From: Artemisia argyi
Lineage: Eukaryota; Streptophyta; Magnoliopsida; Asterales; Asteraceae
DNA length: 64,000 bases
Direction of reading: 5' to 3'
Assembly: GCA_030686995.1 (NCBI GenBank)
Contig: CM060694.1
Coordinates: forward strand, 92,347,844-92,411,843
This document shows positions 46,442 to 56,069 of the stretch, piece after piece. A program made the position numbers and the translations under genes. The notes under the pieces were generated by a model. It saw only the letters and a program-made list of their open reading frames with translations. It was not told the origin of the DNA and did no database searches. Every line of letters begins with the position of its first letter. Position 1 is the stretch's first letter.

Positions 46442-47626
46442 CTACCAATCAGGTCTCTGAAATGTCAATACCGGAAATTTTGTTCTTCCTCCAACATAGC
46501 TTTCCAATCTCCTGAACTGATCCCTGCGCTTCAACCGGTTCTCAATCCTTGTAATGAATCTGCGTGCATCCCTGGTCTCATCGGTGTTCCATCTTTTGGA
46601 TTTCCCCAGTGCTATGTCATTGATTCTGCTTTTGATTCCATCTCTGACGAACTTCAAGGTTTCATCACGGAACTTATGTAATTCTTTGTAGCCCATGAAG
46701 CAGTTTCGACCGTTGACACTGCGGTAAGTGAACCCGAATGGTTTCCTGATCAAGGTGTATTGAGGTAGATGTTGAAGGTCGGGGATGTCAAACATGTTGG
46801 GTTTGGTGAGATTGAGCTTCTTCTGATAACTTTCCACTCCTAATTGAAGATCTTCTACTCTTTCTCTGATGACTATCTGCCTGATGAAGATTAGGAGAGC
46901 CTGGATAAAGGCAAGCTGCATCTCTTTAGGCAAGCCACAGAGTTTTCCTTGAACTTTGAGCAGGTACATATCTTCGATGTCATTGAGAAGTAGTCGTGGA
47001 AAGTCAGACTCGGAAATATCGTACTCCTTTTCATCAAGTCTTTTCAGTGTGATTTTGCTGAGGAAGGGGTACCCAAAGTGAGTGACAGTCGAAATGAACT
47101 GAATCGAGACTATCTTCAGATCACTTGCTACATCACCCATTGTCTGATTGAGTCTGCTGCTTCGATAGTACTGTGCCCAATTTTCTGGCCAATGATGTAT
47201 GTCGTAGAGTGTGTTCCGGTCATATTCAACAATTTTATCGACGAATAATGCAGAGGCTTCTTCTTCGATGGCATTATTGAGATATCGAGCTGCAGGGAGA
47301 AAGGCGAGTGATGTAACGTACTTCTTCTCAATCTTGCTGCCAAGTGTTAGATATTCCAAGTCTGTGTTGAAGAAGAACTTGTACGGGATCTTCGGTTCCT
47401 TAGGCTTTCCAATCATCGGTAGTGGTTTGGACCAGTCAGTAATGTAGGGTGCGGTTTTCCTTGTGACCGGATAGACATAAGATTCAGGATTGATCCAGTC
47501 AATATTGCTTGACATAGCTCGAGCAATATTTTCCAGATGATACTCAAGTTCGATTGAGTTAGCAGACCGGTCTTTTAGAAGATTGAAAGCATCATTCTTG
47601 ATTCTTCGCAGCTCTTTCTTATTCAT
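46442..47626 (-). CDS. aORF of element I, C-terminal domain (394 residues)
   Basis: An open frame from ATG 47626, although the true protein runs on from the upstream frame, which is separated only by one extra base in an A8 run (47626-47633). It is mixed helical sequence without membrane segments, with I-D-W-I-N-P-E, then P-I-I-T-D-W-like and F-F-F-N-T-D-L-E-Y-L, a hydrophobic L-A-F-I-Q-A-L-L-I-F-I-R-Q stretch, the motif V-E-S-Y-Q-K-K-L-N-L-T-K-P near residue 265, and a basic C-terminus with F-V-R-D-G-I and R-R-x-x-R-R-L-E-S-Y-V-G-G-R. I recall similar V-E-S-Y-Q-K-K-L-N-x-T-K-P proteins among unannotated Asteraceae repeat proteins. Function unknown. Confidence 0.7.
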   Translation of the reverse strand: MNKKELRRIKNDAFNLLKDRSANSIELEYHLENIARAMSSNIDWINPESYVYPVTRKTAPYITDWSKPLPMIGKPKEPKIPYKFFFNTDLEYLTLGSKIEKKYVTSLAFLPAARYLNNAIEEEASALFVDKIVEYDRNTLYDIHHWPENWAQYYRSSRLNQTMGDVASDLKIVSIQFISTVTHFGYPFLSKITLKRLDEKEYDISESDFPRLLLNDIEDMYLLKVQGKLCGLPKEMQLAFIQALLIFIRQIVIRERVEDLQLGVESYQKKLNLTKPNMFDIPDLQHLPQYTLIRKPFGFTYRSVNGRNCFMGYKELHKFRDETLKFVRDGIKSRINDIALGKSKRWNTDETRDARRFITRIENRLKRRDQFRRLESYVGGRTKFPVLTFQRPDW

Positions 47627-48368
47627 TTTTTTTCATTTTAAACTTTTGCTGAATCAATTGAGCATATTCCACCGTTCGACCATCTTGAGGTTCATGATTG
47701 TCTTCAAGTGGTGGTTGCGAATTGATCATCTTCTCAAACCAGGAGTATTCTGCACTATCGTCTTGGTCTAGCCAGTTGAGGACAGTTTTGGGTTTCTTTG
47801 GTTCTGTGCCTTTTGATGAGGTGTCCGGTTTGGGTTGATGATGCTTTACTTTCCTTTCTTCCTTCTTCTTCGGGGAGGACGGTTCTGGAACTTCATCGGG
47901 TTGAGGAATCTCGTCACCACCGGTGTATTCAAAGTGGTCGTATGCCTTGGGAGCAGAACCTGATGCCTTTGGTTGTTGTGAGGATGTTGTTGTTGTTGGA
48001 GGGACGACCGGTGTTTTTGATTGAGATGAGGGTCCTTCAGCTTGTTTCTGTTTCTTTGCCTGAGAATTAGGATCCCTGTCTTCATCATCTCTTGGACGTT
48101 TCAGTTTGTCCGCCTCTGTGCTGCAAGTCTCTTTGGTCATCTTGTCTTTCAATGCTTCCAGGACTTTGGCTTCTTCAGGAGTCAAGGTGAACTTACTTGC
48201 CAGCTTGTCCAAGAGTTGAGCTTCCAATTCATCCATAGATAGCCCTGGTAGTGGAACGGTAGACTTGTCAGCTCTAAAAGTAAATGTGGTTGATCGGATT
48301 ACTTTCTTGACAGCTTGCTCTGCGAACTTGGTGAGTTCATCTCTCATGGGTGCTAGCAGATCTTTCAA
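47619..48368 (-). pseudogene. aORF of element I, charged linker
   Basis: A 249-codon reading. It starts with L-L-A-P-M-R-D-E-L-T-K-F-A-E-Q, then a K/P/S/Q-rich low-complexity part (residues about 85-215) with K-K-x-K-Q, and N-W-L-D-Q-D-D-S-A-E-Y near residue 200. It is joined to the coiled-coil frame by two frame changes at about 48385 and 48445, and to the C-terminal domain by the A8 run. Probably a flexible, disordered connector with nuclear-localisation-like basic clusters. Confidence 0.65.
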
Positions 48369-48384
48369 CTCAGCAACTAAGTGT

Positions 48385-49588
48385 CTCTTGTGCTTGAGCA
48401 GCCAATGTGGCTTCCAAGTTCTCTTGTACGTCTTTAGCTAAAGAAAGTACCAACTTTATCTTGCAGCTCTTGGACGTTTGAATTCAGCTTCGTCAATTCA
48501 GCAACTTGGGTTACTAATGTTGCAACCTGATCTTCCAGTCTGCTTTTCTTCTTTTCATGTACTCTTCTGAATGCTGACTTTAGCAACTTTGATGCAGCAG
48601 AGGCTTTGGTGCTTGGTTTCTTGATTGATTTGTCGTGAGTTGATTCGGATGCAGGAGGTGATGACTGTGTAGATTCATGGTTGGCGGTAATATCTTTGTC
48701 ATCTTCTCTTCGTGGTTCGGGTTGATCAACTTTTGTAGCTTTAGCTGCTTCCTCTTTCAATCTCTGTTCTTCAGCCAGTCGTTCAGCCTCGGCTTTAAGC
48801 CTTAATTCTTCTGTAAGTATGGCTTCTTCTTTCAACTTATCTTCTGCCAGCTTGGCTGCCTCTTCAGCCTTCCTACTTTCTTCCATACGGATAGTTTCCT
48901 CCAGTTTGGCTTGTGCAAGCTGCTCAAGCCTAGCTTCTTCAGCTTCCTGTTTTCTCTTTAATTCCTCTTCCTGAGCCCTTTCTCTAAGCTCCATTTCTTC
49001 TACAGTCATCAACCGTGGATCATCAGTATCCATGGGATCTTCCTCTTCTTCTTCTCCCGTTGCTGAAGCATTAGTCATTTCAATGTTTGTGGGAGATACC
49101 GAAGGATTGTTGTAGGCGACCAAGTCAGTGTTGATCCCTGTGGCAGACTCAGGAATACTGCTTGATCCGCCAGCTTCGGTAGTTTGAGAGAACACTAGAG
49201 GTGGAGGTAGATCAGCATTAAATGCATCAATTCGGCTGTGGAGGAGACCTAGGTTGAGAGCCCTTTTATTTTCTTCTTCAACTGAAAGGCCTACAGACTC
49301 TTGTTCAGCAGTTACTGGTTTCTTCATCTTCTCTCTCCTAATCCTTTCTTCTTCCAAAACTGTTTGAGCTTCAGTGAACGGTCTTTGATTGAGAAATGCT
49401 GGGTATTCAGCATGATCAGTAAATTCGTCAGTATTCTTATCCCAATCTTTGAACGTCAAATCCTTATCGTCAATGTCATCAAGATTCACATCCTTATCAA
49501 TGTTAGCATAGGCTTCTCTATACATTGGACCTTCGTCGGATTCGGTTTGTTCAGAGTCAGACGGTTTTGGAGGAGATTGTGGTGAGGG
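48385..49588 (-). pseudogene. aORF of element I, coiled-coil region
   Basis: Reading 48434-49525 and its in-frame upstream part to the frameshift at 49586-49588. First an acidic part with D-L-T-F-K-D-W-D-K-N-T-D-E, then residues about 170-270 that are almost continuous E, K, A, L and R with heptad spacing, a strong coiled coil, and a second shorter coiled coil (V-A-T-L-V-T-Q-V-A-E-L-T-K-L) at the end. Coiled coils of this kind usually drive dimers or trimers. The frame ends at 48434 through a small indel. Confidence 0.7.
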
Positions 49589-50658
49589 AAACCACCCAGT
49601 TCGGGAATAGATGCAGGCTTCTTGGCAGAAGTCCTTCTCTTGAGAGTACCCTTCTTCTTATGTTTAGACTTGGTAGAACTGCCGGAGCTTCCAGTCTTGG
49701 TACCTGTCTTCCCCTTAAATGGTTGAACTTCATCCAAGAAACCAACTTTTTCAGCTTCAAGAGCTTGAAGGTAGTACTTGAAGTTCGGGCATAGCTTCAC
49801 TTTGTCATTCAAGAGACAGTCGGGAAATTTCTTTCCTTGCTTGCGTGTGCTGGTGTCGAGTCTCTTGATGACCTTGAGAGTATCTTCATTTCTGAAAGTA
49901 TTCTTATCTGTGTCATCAAGTCTTTGTGGGATATCGTCATACTCACGAAGGAAGCTTTCGATGAGTAGTTTTGTGAAACGGACAAATGGAATGTTGGTTG
50001 TCTTGTGTTGTATGTGCCACACAAGGTCTTCCCAGATAATGCTGGCATAATCAACTTTCTTCACATTAGCCACTGCCCAGAAGAGTTTGAGGTGTTGGAG
50101 CTTTGGGTGTTCGTGGCCAGTGTCTCTGCCAGACAAGGACTTGGCAATCAGAATGTATAGGGTTCTCCATGGTTGTGGAAGATACCTAATGTTGACCCTA
50201 GAATGTCTTGTAGTAACTTCTTCTGATTTGTCATAGCCAATATCCCGTAACCACTTTATAAGCTCTTCTTCGGTGGGTACTTGAACATATTCTTCATCTG
50301 GGCCGAGTTCTGGTAACCCAAGAACATTTCTAAGTAAATCAATGTCCACAGTGACCTGACGGTTATGAAGCATACAGGTGAAGGAAGCCTCCCCAAGATC
50401 TAGCTGGAGTGTATGCCAAAACTGGTGAATGTAGAAGCAGGATACTGTGGCAGACTTGGTGAACAACAGCTTGTTGGGGTGATATAGAAGAGCATCTACT
50501 GCAACAATACATGAGGACTCGTTGCAAGTGATTTTGTTGAAGTTGATTCGGAGGTTGTTCTTTCCAATCTTCCTGGTGTAATCATCTGGGAATGTCTCTT
50601 CCGATGAAAGCTTAGGTTCGGGTTCTGGTCTGTATGGAACGTCATTGTGTTCTGCCAT
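49589..50658 (-). CDS. aORF of element I, N-terminal domain
   Basis: ATG at 50658 directly follows TTTATGATCAATTCAG, a good splice acceptor. M-A-E-H-N-D leads to a compact domain with D-A-L-L-Y-H-P-N-K-L-L-F, F-W-H-T-L-Q-L-D-L-G-E, L-R-N-V-L-G-L-P and W-R-T-L-Y-I-L-I-A-K, then V-D-Y-A-S-I-I-W-E-D-L-V and I-P-F-V-R-F-T-K-L-L-I. This fits the 'putative plant transposon protein' type of domain found beside plant LTR elements (from memory, unconfirmed). A basic stretch rich in K, R and S (about residues 305-335) could bind nucleic acid or direct nuclear import. A one-base loss in a G-run at 49586-49588 ends the frame. Confidence 0.7.
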
Positions 50659-50676
50659 CTGAATTGATCATAAACA
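50659..50676 (-). promoter_or_regulatory. Putative 3' splice site before aORF
   Basis: On the minus strand the T-rich stretch TTTGTGTTTGTTTATGATC is followed by AATTCAG and then ATGGC. A spliced subgenomic RNA would put aORF near the cap, as env is expressed in retroviruses. Confidence 0.4.
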
Positions 50677-50914
50677 AACACAAACATGGCAATGGTTTAC
50701 GGTGTTAGCTCAGACATAATATGACATGATTTGCATATTTTACATTGATCAGTGGGTGTTTGTGTGTGTGAAAACTTTTGATATATGACAAACTTGTGTG
50801 TTATCACATGGTAGAAACTTATAACAATTAAGTTACATCATTAGTTAATCATTACAAGAAGTTACACTTTGGAAATTTTTTCAACACTTAGAAAAATTCT
50901 TGATTTGGACAAGT

Positions 50915-51430
50915 TTACACGTAACATGAAAAATCTACGCATAACATGATTTAAGCGTAAGAAGTGAACTTAGGCGTAAGAGCAAAAGTTACGCGTAAGG
51001 TAAATCTTATGCGTAGGCTCAATCTTACGCGTAGGATAAAATCTTATGCGTAGGATATGAGATTACGCAAAGGATTAACTTTAAGCGTAAGATATAACTT
51101 ATGCGTAGGTTTTGGCTTATGCGTAAGTTCAAGACTTAAGCGTAAGGTCAAAAACTTATGCGTAAGAATTATCATTTAAGCGTAAACCTTGTCTTATCCA
51201 AGACAAGGTTTGTCCATGTGTCGAATCTTACGCGTAAGATTCACTCTTACGCGTAGGATGAACAATTTGCGCGTAAACATGCTATTTTCCAGAAAATCAC
51301 CTTAAGTAATTAGTGTTGTTTGATTCCTGAAAGTGTACAAAACATTACCACTGATCAATATTCATATTAACACATTTCAACTCACAAACTTATGCATAAA
51401 TGAGACATAATATTGAGTTACGCGTAAACA
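50915..51430. repeat. TTACGCGTAA-type palindrome cluster, upstream of aORF
   Basis: About eighteen variants of (C)TTA(C/T/A/G)GCGTA(A/G)(G) in some 500 bp, for example at 50988-50999, 51024-51035, 51116-51127, 51227-51238 and 51417-51428. The consensus TTACGCGTAA is a perfect palindrome. Middle bases vary mostly at one position. No comparable density is seen inside the coding regions. Confidence 0.92.
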
Positions 51431-52475
51431 TGCATGAACACATAATCAAAATCCCAATCAAACATGATTCTGGGTAAGAGAAGGCAAAGAGCAAATGTTT
51501 CTAACACCTTAAGGAGCATATGGTTCAAATTACAACACTAATTGACCACAGAATCACAAGGTCAAATCTGCTAGTGCGTTCGACCCCTAAAAATTTGATT
51601 CATGAACAAGAGATGTAATTGTTGCAATTAAACCACATGTGTGAGTTCCTAGGCATGTAATAACATAATCCCCATCACCAATTTCAAACCTAAAGAACAA
51701 AATCAAGAACCCCTAATTTCATCGTATGAACCCTAAAATCAAATCGAATGATATAGCGTTTCTGGGTACGATTAGAGTTTAGAAACATGTTTATATACAT
51801 CCTAAGATCATTTCCCATTAACTAATTCAACCATAACAACCACAAATTACTGGGTTTATGATTACGCATAACCCTAAGATGAGTTTTAAAGATTATGATA
51901 AAACTAGCCGTTGGATTGTTATGAAAATTAAAACCATTGTTTATGAACATGATCAAAAACGTTTGACACTTACAGATTCGAAGATTGATGCACGGATTAA
52001 TCAAATGATTTTAGATCGTAGATGATGGTGGTTGAATGGTAGTAAATGTTAGCAGGTGGGAGTAAATGTGTGTGGTCAAATGTGTTTTGACCGAGGTTAA
52101 AGCATGTTTCACATATTGACAAGTGTGGCCCCTTAACCTCATTTTACTTACACACCTAATGCCTAAACTCACTAACTCATTTAACTTTCGTTAATAACAC
52201 CAAGTTACGATAAGAACAACTTGTGGTACTCCCCCTCGACCTTAGATCGTAGTCAAAAATACTGAAAGATTTATAATTTGGGTCAAGGAGAGTAACCCGA
52301 AACACTTTTGATGCATCCTTTTAAGATAAAACGTAATATTTTTGGTAAAATGCAAGTATAAAAGTTAATATATTTTTAAGAAATTTGAAAAATTACTTTT
52401 CCTCCCCCTCAACACTTGTTTTTAAATAATTGAAGACATTTTATAAAATAGTGTTGAAAGAGTGGTTTATACTTG

Positions 52476-52477
<2 letters not shown>
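51431..52477 (-). other. Non-coding region between pol and aORF
   Basis: No ORF of note. Two polypurine stretches on the minus strand (about 52229-52240 and 52398-52416, GAGGGGGAGGAAAAG) resemble an old terminal polypurine tract close to the end of pol. Confidence 0.6.

Positions 52478-52518
<41 letters not shown>
52478..52518. repeat. Homopolymer T41 (A41 in element orientation)
   Basis: Forty-one consecutive T, that is A on the element strand, 39 bp downstream of the pol stop. It could be a captured poly(A) tail or a simple expansion. Confidence 0.97.
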
Positions 52519-52519
<1 letters not shown>

Positions 52520-52556
52520 AAAAGATATGTACAAAGATAGTTTTGATGTTTGACGA

Positions 52557-54377
52557 TCAATTATGTTTTAAAAACTTTTCCAGATCCTCTGGAGTCAAAC
52601 ATCGCATACCAATTTGGTGAACTAGACTAGCAAACCTTGATGGTGCTAAGGATTTAGTCAGTAAGTCCGCCAATTGGTACTCAGTCCCAACAAAATAAAG
52701 TTCAACGGTACCCTTTTCCACATGCTCTTTGATGAAGTGATATCGGAGATCGATGTGTTTGGATTTGCAATGATGTACTGTGTTGCAGGAGATAGCAATT
52801 GCACTTTTGGAATCACAGTAGATAGGAATCTTGTTGAATAGGTAGCCATAATCCTTAAGTTGTGATCTCATCCAAATGACTTGAGCACAACAAGCGGACA
52901 TGGCTACATATTCAGATTCTGTTGACGACAGTGATGTGCAGTCCTGCTTCTTTGATTGCCATGACACAGGTTTGTCTCCGAGAAACTGTAATCCACCAGA
53001 TGTACTTTTGCATGTGTCTAAACATCCTGCATGGTCAGCATCTGAAAAAGCAATTAGTTCAAAACCGGAATCCTTCGGATACCAGATTCCCAAGTTAATG
53101 GTTCCCTTTATGTATCGAAGGATTCTTTTGACCTCACTGAGGTGTTTTTCAGTTGGTTTGGACTGATAGCGAGAGCACATGTAGACAGCAAATACTATAT
53201 CAGGTCTACTAGCTGTGAGATACATGAGTGACCCAATCATACTTCGGTATTTGGTAGGGTCAACAGGAGTCCCATGTAAATCAGCATCTAGTTTTGTGGT
53301 ATAGCCCATTGGTGTATTGTAAGTATCACTGGTCATCATTCCATGTTTCTTTAAAATTTCAAGAGCATATTTGGACTGATTTATAAAAATTCCACGGGGT
53401 GATTGATGAACTTGTAGTCCTAGAAAGAACGAAAGTTCACCCATCATGGACATTTCAAAATTATCTTTCATTAATTTTGCAAAATCATTAGAGTAACTTC
53501 TTTTTGTTGAGGCAAAAATAATGTCATCGACATATATTTGAGCAACAAGTAAGTCCTCCCCGTAGGTTTTTGTAAATAGTGTTGGATCCACTGATCCTTT
53601 TGAAAATTTATTGGCCAGCAAGAAATTGGACAGTTTGTCATACCACGCCCGTGGGGCTTGCTTAAGTCCGTAGAGTGCCTTTTTGAGTCGGTAAACGTGG
53701 TTAGGACGCTCAGGATCAACGAAGCCGTCTGGTTGGCTCACATACACTTCTTCACGGAGTTCTTCATTAAGAAATGCGGTTTTCACATCCATTTGGTAAA
53801 CAACCATGTTCCTGTGTGCAGCATAGGCCAAAAAGATCCGAACAGCTTCATGTCTAGCCACTGGAGCAAAGGATTCAGCAAAATCAAGTCCTTCCAGTTG
53901 AGAGTATCCTTTCGCTACTAGGCGTGATTTGTTACGTATGACAGTTCCTTCAGCATCAAGCTTATTCTTCCAAATCCATTTTAACCTGAAGAAAAAGACT
54001 CTGTCAGGTCTTTCAACTAATTCCCAGACTTCTAATCTTATGAATTGCTGAAATTCCTCTTGCATAGATTCAATCCAGTTGTCATAAGTCATTGCTTCTT
54101 TAATGTTCTTTGGTTCTTCGTGACAAACTGTGAGTTCATAGATACAAGTTTCTCCATCAGTGTGAAGTCGTTGTCTTGTCATTACAGGTGCATCTGGATG
54201 GCCAATAATATGAACTAGTGGATGGTCTCGAGTCCATTTGTGTGTTGAAGGGTGTAGTTGATAGGTATATCGCATGTTAGCAGGATCCAAATTGCGTGTT
54301 GACGACTCAGCTATATCAGGAATTGTAGGAGCCGGTGCAAATGGGTTAAAGAACGCATCAGGATCATGCTCTGCGGG
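52557..54377 (-). CDS. pol: Element I reverse transcriptase and RNase H
   Basis: One open frame. W-I-W-K-N-K-L-D, then [21 protein letters not shown] and the catalytic Y-V-D-D-I (about 53522-53536) define reverse transcriptase. RNase H follows with S-D-A-D-H-A-G, S-K-K-Q-D-C, S-E-Y and Y-C-D-S-K-S-A-I. The protein ends near 52557 with L-E-K-F-L-K-H-N. All catalytic residues I can recognise are present. Only the TAA at 54378-54380 (S-stop-P, probably from CAA) separates it from integrase in the same frame. Confidence 0.93.
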   Translation of the reverse strand, partial: PAEHDPDAFFNPFAPAPTIPDIAESSTRNLDPANMRYTYQLHPSTHKWTRDHPLVHIIGHPDAPVMTRQRLHTDGETCIYELTVCHEEPKNIKEAMTYDNWIESMQEEFQQFIRLEVWELVERPDRVFFFRLKWIWKNKLDAEGTVIRNKSRLVAKGYSQLEGLDFAESFAPVARHEAVRIFLAYAAHRNMVVYQMDVKTAFLNEELREEVYVSQPDGFVDPERPNHVYRLKKALYGLKQAPRAWYDKLSNFLLANKFSKGSVDPTLFTKTYGEDLLVAQIYVDDIIFASTKRSYSNDFAKLMKDNFEMSMMGELSFFLGLQVHQSPRGIFINQSKYALEILKKHGMMTSDTYNTPMGYTTKLDADLHGTPVDPTKYRSMIGSLMYLTASRPDIVFAVYMCSRYQSKPTEKHLSEVKRILRYIKGTINLGIWYPKDSGFELIAFSDADHAGCLDTCKSTSGGLQFLGDKPVSWQSKKQDCTSLSSTESEYVAMSACCAQVIWMRSQLKDYGYLFNKIPIYCDSKSAIAISCNTVHHCKSKHIDLRYHFIKEHVEKGTVELYFVGTEYQLADLLTKSLAPSRFASLVHQIGMRCLTPEDLEKFLKHN

Positions 54378-54380
54378 TTA

Positions 54381-56066
54381 TGAAACTGATTGTGGTGTGG
54401 GATCTTCAGCTGAGTGGTGGGAGTTAGAAACAGTTTGTTCTGCTGTAGATGGTGATGCAATTGGAGGACCGTTTCTCTCAACACTTGTAGTAGTTTGTTG
54501 AGGTGAGTCTGGTACTGGAATGTTTTCAGGTTGAGCAGCGGAATTTGGTGAGACCTCAGCAGAACGGTATTCAATTGTATCATCAAATAGTGGAGCAAAC
54601 AAGGTTTCCAATTCTTTGCGGTTGAGTGGCAATGGTTCAGCCGAAGATTCCGGAGAGTTAAGACGGTTGAATTCGGGTCCTAAGCTGTGTTGCTCAGAAG
54701 CCATCTGTGTGAGTTCATCAAAATTAGCGTGAATGGTTTCTTGAATTTCTCTTGTTCTACGATTCCATATCCGAAAACCTTTGGAATTTTCACAGTATCC
54801 AATGAACACTCCGATGTCAGCCTTTGCTTTAAGTTTACCTAAATCATCACGATCATTTGTCGGATAACAAAGTGCTCCAAATACATGAAAGTAATCGATG
54901 TTCGGTTTCCTTTTGTGAACAATTTGATAAGGTGTTTTGCGATGGCGTTTTGTGATCATGCAACGGTTTTGGGTATAACATGCAGTTGAAACAGCTTCCG
55001 CCCACAAGTAATCTGGTAATTGAGGATTAATCAACATAGTTCTAGCAGCTTCCACTAACGTCCTGTTGCGTCTTTCAACAACTCCATTCTGTTCTGGGCT
55101 TCTAGGAATAGATGTTTGATGTTCAATTCCCACTTTCTCGAAGTATGACCGAAGTGTCTGATTCTTAAATTCAGTTCCATTATCAGTTCTGACTATTCGT
55201 ACCGTATTGCGTAGCTGAACTTGAATTTTAGTGAGAAAGGTGATGATCATTGAAGGAGCCTGATCTTTACTTCGTAAGAAATAAACCCAAGTCCATCTGG
55301 AGAAGTCATCCACAATTACTAGTATGTAGCGTTTACCATTGATACTTTGAACACGCAGCGGTCCACACAAGTCCATATGTAGCAATTGTAAGACATGATT
55401 CGTACTTTGCTCAGGTTTTGAAGGAAAATGAGCTCGAGTACTTTTTCCTTGGTCACAGGCTGGACATAAGTGATCTTTGGTAAAGCGGAATCTTGGAAAT
55501 CCATCAACAAGTTTATAACGAGCAAGGTCAGTCATGGTTTTGAAATTCAAGTGCGAAAGACGTTTGTGCCATAACAAAGATTTAGTCGATTCTGCTTTGG
55601 AGAGAAGACATATCGGAGAAGTAGCGATCATATCTGACATTGATATTGTATAAAGGTTAGAACCACGTGAGCCAGACTTTAGATCGTTTCCTTGTAAGTC
55701 ACGAACGAAACAGGTTTTCTCACGAAATGCGACTTCTAGATCCCCATCACAAAACTGACCAACAGAGAAGAGGTTGTGTCCAAGGCCTTCCACATAATAA
55801 ACACGACTGATTTCAATGTTCCCACTGACATAGTCACCATATCCCATGATTAAAGCGTAATGATTATTCTTGAATCTGACAGTACCAATAAACTTTGAGA
55901 CAAAGTTGTGTAACAGTTTGAGATTTCCTGTCATATGTCGGGTGCATCCGCTATCAACAATCCAGAGAACAATCTGTGCCACCTGCATCACAAGAAGAAG
56001 ACACGGATGGAACAGAAGTAAGGGTGGAACCGAAAGAAAGTGCGGGTTCCTATTAGTTAGTAACAC
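54381..56066 (-). CDS. pol: Element I protease and integrase portion of Pol
   Basis: The frame holds W-I-V-D-S-G-C-T-R-H-M-T-G-N (protease active site, D-S-G normal; about 55925-55966), the gag-pre-integrase motif L-L-W-H-K-R-L-S-H, zinc site C-P-A-C, then integrase with D-L-C-G-P, D-N-G-T-E-F and V-E-R-R-N-R. Unlike element A, the protease triplet is intact. The protein continues in frame into reverse transcriptase after one TAA. The start at 56066 is only where the reading opens; a frameshift around 56055-56060 links it to the upstream coiled-coil region. Confidence 0.92.
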
Positions 56067-56069
56067 ATG

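Noticed and set aside
46442..50658. aORF as a retroviral envelope-like gene
   Set aside because: No signal peptide, no transmembrane helix and no glycoprotein-like cysteine pattern; coiled coil and charge point to an intracellular or nuclear protein.
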